From the NCBI GenBank assembly GCA_048013815.1, contig CM106585.1, forward strand, positions 13,454,001-13,518,000: a stretch of DNA of 64,000 nucleotides. The letters are read 5' to 3'. How positions within the stretch are numbered: the first letter of the stretch is position 1; every line of letters begins with the position of its first letter. The notes beneath the pieces are model-generated. The model was not told the origin of the DNA. It made no database searches and saw only the letters and a program-made list of their open reading frames with translations. A program made the position numbers and the translations under genes. Below, one piece after another: positions 1 to 13,000 of this stretch. Origin of the DNA: Setoptus koraiensis (taxonomy: Eukaryota; Arthropoda).

Positions 1-1036
1 AAAACTTTCGCCTCCGCATGGGTTATCTTGAGGTCTAAACTAAGTCGCAACACGAATGTGTCGGCCTCTAGGCGTAACTCATTTATAGATGGTGGCGGTA
101 AAGCTATCGCCACAGCAACCATACCAATGATCTTTGGTGGCTTTGTAACATTTATTCCCTTGCTTGATGGATCAATCTTTTTATTGTTTTTGTCAATCAG
201 TACTTTCTTTGGATCGTGTTGATTCGTTTGATTATTATTATCACTGGATATGGCCGCCTTGGTATCTTTGCCTTGACAATCGTCGTTGTCCTCTTCATTG
301 TCGTTATCCTCATCAGAGTCATTGTTAATATTACTCTGATCATCATCGTTGATCATGACAGTTTTCTTCGCTTTGCCATGTTTGCTACCATTTTTCTGTT
401 GTTGTTTGGTTGCGTTGGTGCTTGCTTCTGTCTCACTCGATTCGTCCACTTCATCGTAGGGATCCATCAGATGTCCGTGATCGTTTGACTGGTATGTCCT
501 AAGATGTGACACGACATGCACCACCCTGTAGCCACTAGACTTGAAATGTTGGCAGCCGCGCTTGGTCAGAGTTGATTTCATTCTAATACAAAATTGTCGC
601 ACTAGCGGATCGGCGACCGTCCCCTGAGCCGGCTGACACGGATTTGCTAATGGTTCTTTCGAACAAGATGATAACGGTGGTAGTTTCGAGCTTGCTGTTG
701 CTGCTGCAGACGACGCTGCTTCAGTGGTATTGTCATCCAATTTGGTCTGTTGTTGATTCCTTTTGCCGGTTGACCTATTGTGTGAACGCGACGCATTAGG
801 ACCTCTTTTGCCCAGACTACTATTATTGTGTCTTGCATGGTGACTAGTTTTGCCAGACGATGACGACATTTTTAACGTTTGCCCTGCTCGTTTCTGATTG
901 CGAGGAGGATTCACGTGATCCTCTATGGATGTATCGTTGCTAGCCAAAGAGCAAGGAGATTGTAGTGATGCGGTGGGCAGTGGCGAAAACGATTGAGCCG
1001 CCGTCGAGCCAAGTCGATTTGGAGGGAACGGAATGC
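1..1036 (-). CDS. trh: trh exon 6 (PAS linker, FCIRMKS motif, start of PAS-B), cut by window edge
   Basis: The acceptor is ATCGTCCGCAG at 1037. The frame is open to base 1. It reads through a Ser/Gln/Asn-rich linker of about 145 residues to [20 protein letters not shown], then a highly acidic and Asn-rich insert of about 120 residues (roughly 126-491), then [12 protein letters not shown] and [13 protein letters not shown] of PAS-B. The remaining PAS-B and the C-terminus lie left of the window. Confidence 0.9.
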
Positions 1037-4000
1037 CTGCGGACGATTTATTGGGAATTGAATTGTTTCGGAATGCAATGATTAGATGCTGCGTATATTT
1101 ATTGTGTGTGTCGAATCAATTCAATCGTAACTCACCTAGTTGGTTGGCCAGCTCTTGGTGATCTTGATGGTGTGTGTAGTCAAACACGGACGATCCTGTC
1201 ATTTCGACTTGGCTCAGTCCCAAATACATTGAAACTGTTTCGGATATGTACAAAAATCTTCCATCCCGTCCAATAGCGAACGCGAATCCATCCAAAGAGT
1301 GCAACATGTGCGTGCCTTGATGCAGCTCGAACAGATCGGCAGCTATCCGTCGTGGTCGTGATAGAAATAAACATATTATTATTGATTAACAATTAATTGA
1401 TTGATTTAGTTTGTTACAGCGTCCCCATTTTGACCTATAGTGTGCAATCGCCATCAGCTGATAGGTAGATTGTGCAATCATAGGTATGATTGCACGTCCG
1501 TGCCGCTATTCAAATGGATGCGTGTAACTCGTGCGCGCCAAAAGGCGCCCCGACACCCACGCCATCTGCATGCCAGAATGAAAATTGTGTTCGGCACAAC
1601 AATTGATCATGGCATTCAGCGCAGATACGCGCAACATGATTTAAGTCATGGGGCCAGTTTGAATATAGCAAACGATGGTATGTGTAGCCCAAATCCTTTT
1701 GTTTGCCGAAAACAGAAAACAAGCAGCAATTAACACATACAAATTAAAGCTCTATATCTGAGTATATTTTGTATTGTTCACTTGCGAGCCAAAAACCAAT
1801 CTAACCATTTTGATAGCAATGCCTGCAAGGATAACATAGATCGCATGAATATAATTGGACACACGGGCGAGACTGTCAGCGGCTCCTCGTGGGCTGTCTT
1901 TTATAGGTGAGACAAGAGATAGGGTGAAACTAACCTGATTTGGCGTACAGTTTTGGAGACAATATGGCACCAATGGCGGGGTCAGTAATCAAAGGATTTA
2001 GTGCACAATGCAAACTGTTACTGATACTGTTTTGTTGTTGCAATTGGTAGGAGGACGTGATATTATAATCCACATTTGCAGCAGGATTAATAGGAGCAGC
2101 AGCAGCAGAGGACGACGATGACGGCATGGTGCTGATGGTATGATTATGATGAACACCGCTGTTGAGCAGTGAGGCCGACGATGAGGCCGACGACGAGGAA
2201 CGGTTAAGTCCGCTGTTGATATCTGAATAGGGGTTAACAGAGGCCAATGTGGTGAAACTGGTCGACCAAGGTGGATGTCCATTAACGGAAAACTGGCGTA
2301 ACTTGAGGAAGCTAATAGTCAATCTGATGATGGAGGCCTTGTCTAGGAAATCTGAGTGAGCGCAAACAAAACAACACAAAGGCGATATTATTTTACTCGT
2401 TCGCTCACAAATTTCACATACATCATTAATTAACAGTAGTTAATCGTTGAACTATTGGTTATATTATAAGGATTACTTACCCAATTGTGAGGTGATGGCT
2501 GCAGGTAGAGGCAACAATTTTGCCAGCTCATAGAATTCGTGGTTCTCTTTGCCTCGCCTGGAGCGGGCAGCGTCGCGGCTCTTCTCTTTTCTCATTTCGA
2601 TTATTCTATATTGAGGAAAAATTTAGAATTGATAACAATACAATATATAATGTGATGATGATGATTTATCTTACGCAAGAAAAAATATTCAATTGATCGG
2701 AGCTTAATTTAAAGGGTGTAAGTTATTAGCTGGATGATTATGATGGATTCGATAGCGATTTGTTGTTTGAGACGAGAGGATAAGGCACGCATTTCGCTCT
2801 GGTTATAGGTCACTTTATTGTGCGATATTGATTGGTGCAGGGCGACAAACTGTGCGACACTTGAATCACTGTTATGACGACTCAAATAATTGATTGTACT
2901 GGCTATTGGATGATGCACCCGTTGGTGGCTGTTGGATAAGATTTGGATGTTGGTTTCATTTGAGGATGTTTGACATTTTGACTATAATGTTGAATAATAA
3001 CGCGCGCGCGCTTGAGAATCTGGTTGGTTTGTGCGTATGTCTCATCCAAGGAGTCAACATTGTCTAAATGATGATGTGATAGCAGAGACACCGCCACTCC
3101 AATCCATGGTTGCCATTGTGTGTATGTTCAACTTGAGAATCTGTCGCGATTCGCGAGATAGCACGGGCAACTATGTTTGGCAACTCGGACGCTTTTTGTA
3201 GTGCGGAGCCCCATTTGCTAGCAACGCCGACCAACGCAAAGCAACTATTACTCAGACAGACTTGATGTATACAATAACAAAGAAAGTTTCTTCTTTATCA
3301 CCGTTACATGGCCCAGTCGCATAGAGGGTCCAGCCAGCGGGCCAGCACAATAAGCCAACGCCAAGCAACGAAACGAAACGCAACGAAACACAACAAGCAA
3401 GCCACACAATAAAACTATCGATGAACTCTGGGCAGCTTCCCGGCAATGGCGGCCAGCTAAGCATGGCGAGAGACTTTTTTGCTGGCTAGCCGAGGCGCAA
3501 CTGGCCACCAACTGGCAGCAACAACCGTGGCCGACTGCTACTGGGGCACAAACAACAACAACAACAACAACAGCAACAACAATAAGCCAAGCGGTACCTT
3601 TCAGTGGCGCAGCCATGTTTATTCGGGCGCGCGCACAAACAGAGACGTGCTCGGAATTTTTAAATATTGGCCTGAAATCGCGCGCGCTCCCTATGCCAGT
3701 TCTATCTCAGTTAGCCAATAAGCTTGAATATCCAGCCCAGCCCGACAGTCAGCCGTCCAGCCAGCCAAGCAGGCAAGCAGCCAGCTCCAGGGAGGTATCG
3801 GGCCAGCCAGATGGTGACTCTCAGATTCCCAGCGGTGCTATGGTGGGCGCACCGGAACATTGCCAACATTGTCGACATTGTCCTCCGACCCGGGCGATCT
3901 GGCTGATGGCCTCTAGCCTGGTATAGGCCTGCTCTGCTGACTGTCAGCCAAGCCACCACTGGCGCTGCCCACTGTCCGCTCAGCTTCGGTGTGGGGGCCC

Positions 4001-7000
4001 CAAACAAACCAACGACGACGACGACGACCAGCACCCAACGAGTTGACTGGTGGTGGCACCGTCGCCAGTTGCAACGCGGCGCATGCAAACAAGCACCAGG
4101 AGCACACCGCACACTTATTGGCCACATTATCCGCGGTATCTTGTGAAAGGTATAACCTGCGCGACCTGTCGACGTTGGGCACCCGCACCCCAGTCAAGTG
4201 CTGCCCAGGTAGCCTGTAGCACCTTTAACAACGCGTCAGTGGCCAACAGCAAGCAACAACAACAGCGAGGTGGGGGCCCGATTAATCTGCGTCAAGGTTA
4301 AATGGGGCCTGCATGTTGTGATGGCGACTGAATGCGCAACATTGTTACAAATGAGCGGCCACAATGCGTCCATCTATGCGACGTTTGTGCAATTTGGCAT
4401 CCAATCAATCTAATTGCACTTGTCTGTGCGTCGTTAGCATCAATGAGCAACCCGAGCATCGCCGGCCGGCCAGCCAGCCAGCAAGTTGGAGAGTCGGACG
4501 GTCAGTCGGCCAGAGTGACCGTTTGTGTGACCAGAGCTGGCTGCTGACAAGAGTCAATTTGGTAAATTAGTCAAATTTGGGCGCCCATGGCAGCGGCAGC
4601 AGCGGCGGCACCGCTAGCCCAAGCAAGCGATAGTGTCCCAGCAAAGTTGCCGCTATCACTCATGCGACCACCATTGATATGCTGCATTAAATCTGCCGGC
4701 CGACACTATTATTGCATTGAATGTGTGCCGCATAGGGCCGCAGTATGTCTGACTGGGCCGGATTAACGGCGACCGGGCTCGTTGGCTGGCGATATTGTTG
4801 TTCGCCAACGACGAGAAGTATGCTTCCAATGGTGGCGGTGATAATGAAAGAGTAAAGTTAGTTACTCTTTCAATGAGACAGTTAACATTAATGGCCAAAC
4901 AGAGATGACCATTAGGCGATGGTGGCGACAGTTACGTCATTGGTCACTTGGTGTCGCAAGGGGGCCGCAGGCGACAGTGTGCATGCAGATAAACGAAATA
5001 GCCAGTGCGAATCAAACTGGCCAATTGGCGGGGGCGACAATAATACCATGCAACAGAGAGACAATAATAACAATAATAATGAAAAACATCTATGATAATA
5101 AATGACATCACCGAACCGGCTGCAATGGCGTGACGGCCATGAGTCACCCCGGTGCCTATATTGGATTGTGTGTGTATGTATAAGATGTAAAATTGTGTAT
5201 TGCGTTGCGCTCGACACTACAAACAATTGCGTATTGCGTTATTAATGCGTGTGTGTGTGTGTGGACGCTCCATCTAAACATGATGATGAGTGATATAAGG
5301 TTATGTAAGATATATTTCGTTGTTGTTGTTGTTGTTTGATCTCGCACAACACACAACACACACAGTCAATATTATGTAATATAGTGCTGTTGTCGCTGTT
5401 AACCAACATCAATCATACATGCGCATTGCACAATGGCAGCAATAGATCCCCGGCAATATGTGGCGAGCCACCTAACACAGCAGGAAGTGGCCCCTGTTGG
5501 CTGGATTAACTTGCGCCAGCCTTCACCGACTAAAAGTGTCGGGCGTGATTTTCAATTTTGTCTCTATTGGCACATTACGTATACTGGCAGAGGTATTTCA
5601 AATGAAATACGTCTGCCAGTTTAACATGTTACCTGAACCACAATCACATTTAACAGGCTCCCTGTTAAATGTGATCAGCACGACTGTGAAACGTCACCAA
5701 TACACTCAAGCTATTGGTTGCATGTATGCGAACTGTTAAGTGGTTGCCACTAGTGATCGTGTGCCGGTTGCCTCACCTTGATTAGTGAACCACGATACAC
5801 CCAATGCACATATGAAATATAATTCAACAATTGCCCTCGCCGGACAGTTTTGTTTTTTGTCTATTTCCACCACATAACTCAGGCTAGTTGAGCCTCGGCT
5901 CAACTCATTACTGGCAGTCACCAGTGCGCGTTACAATGGGCCCAAAACAAGAGAAATGTAACCGTACTGATAAAAAGCTCGCATGATATGCACTCGCGAA
6001 TCAGTGATGCATGCAAATTTTCACGGCGACCTATATGATAACTGGTGCCCAGCACTACTACTAGCACTAGTTTGATGGTCCGATGGTCAGCTTTGTTTTT
6101 TCAATTTTACACTGGCTCTATCATACAGTCTGTGTCGTCGTCGTCGTCTCTGTTTATGTTCTCAATGACCATATACAGTTTTATGATAGCCACCACTAAC
6201 TAGTGCGCTCGTTGAATTAGTTAGCGGCCGAATATTAGCAAACAGGCCGCCTAATATTCAAACTAAACAACGCTTAATGCTAATTTACAGACGGCACACA
6301 AAGATTTAATGAACTTACTAACGGGGATCCCAACTCGCAACTTGCAACTTGCAACTTGCAATAGGTTACAGTGAGCAATAAGTGACAGAGGCCACGCGCT
6401 CATCTTGCAACGCGCTAATGCTCGCTTATGTTAGTATTTTATGAGTTAACAGTATCGCCGCCATAAGATAATCTCAAATGGGAACTGAAAAAAGTCAATT
6501 AGTTGGCCATTTGACAACAAGATGGTCATCGTAATGTACAACATACTAGCCGGTCGCAATTTTCAATGTCTCATTAGCGGGCCCACTAAGTGACCAGCTC
6601 CGCTGAGACGGGCGCCAACCGGAATCCGGTCTGCGAGCTTCATCGACAGGTGTCGCCAGCCGGCCTATCGCACGGCTCAAACAAAGGCTGTGAGCTTGCT
6701 GTTGGGGCCCCGCAAAAACGTCACCGAGATGTCAGGGCAGATTTAATGAAACGATGCAAAGGGTTCAAGAAACCTGCTGCCCGTTTGGTGTTGCCGTTGA
6801 TCGGAGCCAAGTCCGTGGCGTGCAATTTATGGCGCGCTTGTGTCAAACACAACTAATCTGGCCTATCTATAATGGTTCATATAATGTTTCTACAAAATTA
6901 TTGCTAATAAAATCTCTCTCGCTCACTTTCCACACACACACACCACGATCATTAGTAGAAACATATTGATACTGACAAGTCACGTCCATTTGTTTTTTTT

Positions 7001-10000
7001 GCGACGCCATCTCGATGCGAGGCCGAGGCACCATTGTTGCTGTCACCATACTATTGTGACAACACACATATTCCACATCACATAACAGGGCAACTATGGC
7101 TGTTACATGGCATCGCGATTCCATTCCATTTGATCTGAACCTATTAATACTGCCACCGGTCCGCTGTTTGGCTCTTTTGTCGTTGTCGTCAGTTTTCGGC
7201 CAGTTCGCCATACTTGCACACGCACAATTAACTTTTGTGGCCTAGTCGTATGTGGCAGCATTGTCGCACAATTTATATATCATATGGATTATCGTGGACG
7301 CGCCAGACGACAACGCCTTGGACGTCTGGCACCAAGAAACGAGCCAGAGAGAGCGAGCGAGCCAAGAATTATTTCGTCATCATCGGCAAACAATGGCCTT
7401 GTGGTGTCCTATGGTCTAAATGTCGAACGAATGAGCAAAGGTATTAGCGCGCTGGCGCGCGCCCTCGGCTAATCTATGCCAACTCATTAGATTGAGATGT
7501 GAAAAATCTCAATCCAAAATGATTAAGATGACAGTTAGCGAGCCCGTGGCCAAAAACCATTAGTACATATATATCGTAACATGTGTATCATGGACATACA
7601 CACACACACACACACAAGTGTGAACGATGTTTCTCGGCGTTGGGCCTGGGATATAGCGGCGCCGCGATCAAGTGAAGTATACCGCCATATACCACTATTA
7701 TACGATATAAAAGTATGTGTGTGGTTGTGCGGTTTCTTGTTGACAGACATACGAACACAAGTTGTAGTGCAATGCCATGATTTAATGATGATTAACGACC
7801 TGTGCTCGCCCCAATTATTTGCACCCCAATGCCAAGTGCGTCATCATCATCAGTTGGCGCGCAAATAACGTTAGGTGTTCACTTATAAACGCCACACCAA
7901 TGATGCCAGTGGTCGTGGGTGGCCACAGTTGCGCCATAGTGGCGCTGATGACAATATTGCATCATCTATCAGTGATATATGATCTCTGTGTAGAACGTAG
8001 ACAAGCGTTGTAATGTTATATAACACGCTTGCTAATAACGTTATTACGTTATAGTTGTTATCTTATTGTTTCAGCCAACTGCATTAATAACAGCAATCGA
8101 CCAACAACATTTGCCAACACCGTTACATAAGACCGTTGTGAGGCTGTTGTTTTTGTTGCAACGTCGTTGGCCGGCATTGTCGCCAATGCCGAGACTGTGT
8201 ATTGTAACGGCTATTCACGCACCGAACTGATTTCTTTAAGATCAAGGTGTGCAACGCAATCGGGTTTCATTTGTTTCCATTCATCTGGCTAGTGCAGTTT
8301 TTATTGGGCACTTTTGAGGCCGTTTTATACCCGGTGATTGGTGCACGAAACTGGTGTGCACCGGTATCAACAAATACACTGTTTGTTTGCAGGCTCTTTC
8401 ATCGTCATGACCTCGAGCGCAAGTTTATTTGATTACGTGGCTATAAAAGATGATACCAGCACAGCGACAGTCGCTAGCGGCTTGTTAGAGAATTTCGTTC
8501 GTCGAGAAGCGGGCGCGTCTTATTTATTTTCCGTATGATAAAATGATTCTATTATGATGATCGTTATTATGCTTAGGTTATCTATAGGTTAAAAGGGCCG
8601 GTATGGTCGCTGCGTCGCAGCGACATGCAAATGACATGGTCGCCAGCAAACAACAACAACAACAACGATGCATGAAATTATATTAAGCGCACAACAATAG
8701 TAACAAATCCTTTTTCATCGGTTCTTTAACATTCATGTAATACAATTCGATGTTTATGCCGGCCCAGAGATGTAAGCAGACAGGCAACGAGAAGATTAAA
8801 CGCCTCTCGCCCGGTGCATAAAATTATCAGCCGGGCCTGTGGCCCAACTGTCCCTGGATCTAGCACACAAATCGCTGAAGTTTTTCCCGGCACAAATTGC
8901 AACAAATGTTCGACAATTGTCATCATCAGGTAACCTTAACTACGCAACAATGAACTAGTTGTGTTCATTGTATCCTAAATAGTCTCTGGCGCGTGGCCCA
9001 ATGACTTCCTGAGATAAGCTAGAACGAAAATTACCGACTAGCCGGTGTGTTGTTACCGGCTAGAATGTCTTATACTATAAGACATTCGAGTATAAGTTCG
9101 ACAGACCGGTGCAATGGATTGGGGATTGGAGACCACTCTGGCCAGATGCATCACAACACGTGCCCTATGCTCTCTCAATGATTAGTCCAATGTGGCCATA
9201 CTAGTTAAAATGACCCATGATTGATCTCGTGCGTAGTGGCAGAATCATAAAATGTCGCACACCCTCTAATCTCTCTTTCTGTCGCCCTCTTTCATCCGTT
9301 TGCCATATTTACACCCTGTTTCGTGTGTTCAGCGACTTAACTCATCATTAGTTGATGAGTTTGCCGAGGTATATGGCGCGCCGCTACTATCCACGATATA
9401 ACAAGAAATAGAATCGAAGATGATGAGATGGCGTTTATGTGATTCTTTTTGTGTGGCATCCGGCACAGACGAAAGAATTACTTTCATTATGTGACGCATC
9501 CCTGTGGGCACCCTCTGGCGCACGCGGCGACGGTCCAGCAAATTGGAAGCTTTCGCTACATGTTCATCGTGCCACTATTGGACTATTGGACTATTGGACT
9601 ATTGGACTATTGGACGCTTCCTCTACTGCAACTGCCGCAGCCTCGCAACCTAATCTACTAAACCAATATCTAAAAAACTGTTGGCCCAATGTTGCACTAA
9701 TAGATTCCGTTCATCGAATAAACCTTGAGATCCCCCGAGATGTCTTTATCTGTCAGCACTCATTGGGCTTATGTTTCATGATGATTATGATGAAGTTGGC
9801 ACCCTTGTTGCCGTTGCCTGCCTTCAGATGATGCCAATGTGCTCATTGCTAAGTTGGCGCGGCGCACTGTGGGCCGGGAATAAGTTTTTGTGTCCGTCAT
9901 TAAATTCAATTTGATTAGATGACTCACTCCAATTTGGAAAACGGTCAGCTCAGTGGCGGCAGGCAAAACATTCCGGTTAGTTAGTATAACAAGCTAAATG

Positions 10001-13000
10001 AAGGATCATTTACGATCCGTCACTTGAGCTGCTTGTGAGGAACAAGCTTGCTAAGGGGGCCAAATCTTGTAAGTGCAGATATGGCCGTTTGGCAATCTTC
10101 TAAACTCAATCACGATCTCAGTGGAGCAACACATGTGTAACATCAACTTATTTTGTCCGGCGCCATGCTTGATTGGATTCGCAACCACACGATGTTGGTG
10201 GGTACGAACAAGCCAACAACAGTGACAGCTGTGCTAAATGGATATTACATTATATAATAATAACGTCGTAAGAGTTTTTTTCAACACTGCTAACGGTGAC
10301 AGTTTGCTTGCGTTTGAAATCGATGCGAGAGTTTCCGATATGTAGCAGATTGTAAAGTTGCCAAACAACAACTGTGTCGCCAATGCACGAGAAGACCGGA
10401 CACAATAAGTATTGTCATGAGTGGTCATTAGCTCAGTGCAACTGACCGTGGTCACAGGTCGCTCATGTAATGTGTGCCTTTGGTGTCGCTAAATACCTTG
10501 GACTCTCTATTATTCGTTGTCGCCCTCCACAAACAGGCTGTATGATACAGCCAATCGGAGTAGATGAAGTTGGAGTACAATTGCAGCCCAATTGTACAAT
10601 AGCTGTTAACGCCATTTGCATAAATAGGCACCCGTGCTTGGTTGCGTATATCAAAATGATTTATATCGCTTCTTGGCGCTCATATCTGCGAAATGTGCGA
10701 ATAATAATATCCGACACCAGCGCACGCTCAAGCCGCTCAACGCAGACTGCCTTGGCTACATTGGGCCCCAGTTGACCAAGTCGGGCATAGTTGTCACACA
10801 TATGAATGGGGCAATAGCCGTCATGGTACAACTGTGCCAATGTTAATAATAGCTACATTACTCTGACAAAATGGATGGCTCTTGTCTAAAATGTTGCGCC
10901 CAAATGTGTTTAGGTCAAATGAGGCCATAGGGCTTGCCCATTGAACGCTTCAGCTTAATGAAAAGTGGTAAAAGATGCAATGGGCACAAGTTGTTGAGCC
11001 TAGCTGCGGGGTCCGATTGCATAATATTATTATCAATATAGGAATTAAGTCCACAGAGAGTAGAGTAATATAATGTGGCCATAGGTTTAGCTTGTCAGTT
11101 ATGATGATCGCTATGTCGATCATTGGTGCTAACTTATTGTACTGTTAGGAGTGTAAATCAACCTCATAGGATCTCTTGTAGCATGTGTTTTCTTGGCTCA
11201 TTGGTGTCACTCGATGATTGTTGTTCTCTGAATGCTGTTTGCTTGTTCCAAACGCATACATTCGACTGCTACCAACACCAACACCAATGGCCACGGCTTG
11301 CAGTAGCCATAAACAGGGGCTGCCACACTCCGATGGTCATCTGTATACCAGGGTATTCGGGTCCAAGTTGCAGTTCGTTATTTAGTGTTGAGCTGATAAC
11401 AGCTACCATTGGCTGTTATCAATGGTCATTGGCGTTTGTTAGTGGCTACGAGTAGTCTATTACGCAGTTGAATAATCGTAAATTAGCATTAGCACTGGCA
11501 AACAAAACACACAGCACGCTCAATCGAACCCAAACTTTTGCGCTGAAATTTATCCTACTACTCCCTCACTATTTATACTAACAACACCAACATGGACCAG
11601 CATCTGCCCACCCCCCACCCCCCTCATCAACTCAAATCAATGTTAATCGCTTATGCATGTTGCTCCCTCTATCATGATGTAACACTGTGTGTGACCGATG
11701 GCGGCCAGTCACAACACATGAGCCACCAAGCGAACCGCCTAAAATTGTGCCTTTGATCTATGTAGTGCCCAATGTCCACGATATGTGACCATGTTAGGGG
11801 ACACAACAAGCAAATCCAGTAAAGTAAAAGAAAGATCTTGTAGTGTGTGGATTTTATGTGCATCAATAACTAAATAACCCCCAGAATGCCATTGTGTGCA
11901 ATTGTAAGTAAGTCTCCGCCGGTTTAGTTCCATTGATGCGAACAAGACTCAAGTTTAGTCGCTGAACAACGCGATGGTCTACAATGTCGACGCTGATTAG
12001 ATCAAGTCTGATTGCGCTGCAACTGTATTCCGGATTGTGTAATGCCGTCACTGATTGCTGCGTCATTTAATCGAGTCTTCCCCACTGTTCCAAAATTTCA
12101 TCCGCTTTGACCATCGAATAGCGTTATAGGATCTATTCTAATTTTGCCCCTAAACACACATACACGCTTCAACATTATTTGACCAACCGACCGACAATTC
12201 TCTCTGCAAAGTGAGGGCCGCAAACAGTTCGAGTCGTGCCGACGCCCGATCGTCATCACCAACTAACTACTACTGCTGCCACTACCAGTAGAAACGTACT
12301 CTTAATTAGGTGTTTATAGCTAGTGGACAGCCATAACACAGTTACACAGCTTAGCAAGTTATATTTATGGCCCATTATAGATATATGCTGATATCAATTG
12401 TTTCGATCTTTGGCACTTTCACTGTTTTCTCACACATTATCGACATCGTGGTGATTATCATAAAGTGAGCATAAACTTCCCATCAGGCTAACTTTTGTCA
12501 ATGCTGTAACGGCAATTTTGCGAGCTGCCGAATGCAAGCTCATTGTTCAATTCCTCCAGAGATACTTGTATCCACGGCCTCTGTGGACCCCTCACATGGT
12601 CTATCATTATACTTAGCAATTAAATCTCAGTGGGATACCTATTACAGTAGTATAAATGTGCTCGCTGATCAGATATCCGTGCGCCATGTTGATGTTTAGT
12701 TGGCCAAAATTCGGTGGCCCAAAAAAAATAATACTACCCAAACTGTTATATTTATCCTCTGGCTTTATTGAGTGCCGGTTTATTGAGTTCCTCATTCGAT
12801 TGGTTTGTAAATTTCAACAGGTGCTATTTACTAGGAATCTAGTCTGCATTCGAATCGGAGGATCTGATTTCTCTTTGAATTGTTGTGATTCGGTTCGGAG
12901 TTGATAGAGCTGAGGTTGATTGATTTTGACGAACATCGAAGATGCTTAGATTTGGCCGAGTTGGTGCTTCTGAGCGTTCAGCTTTAGTCGAGCCGTTCGA

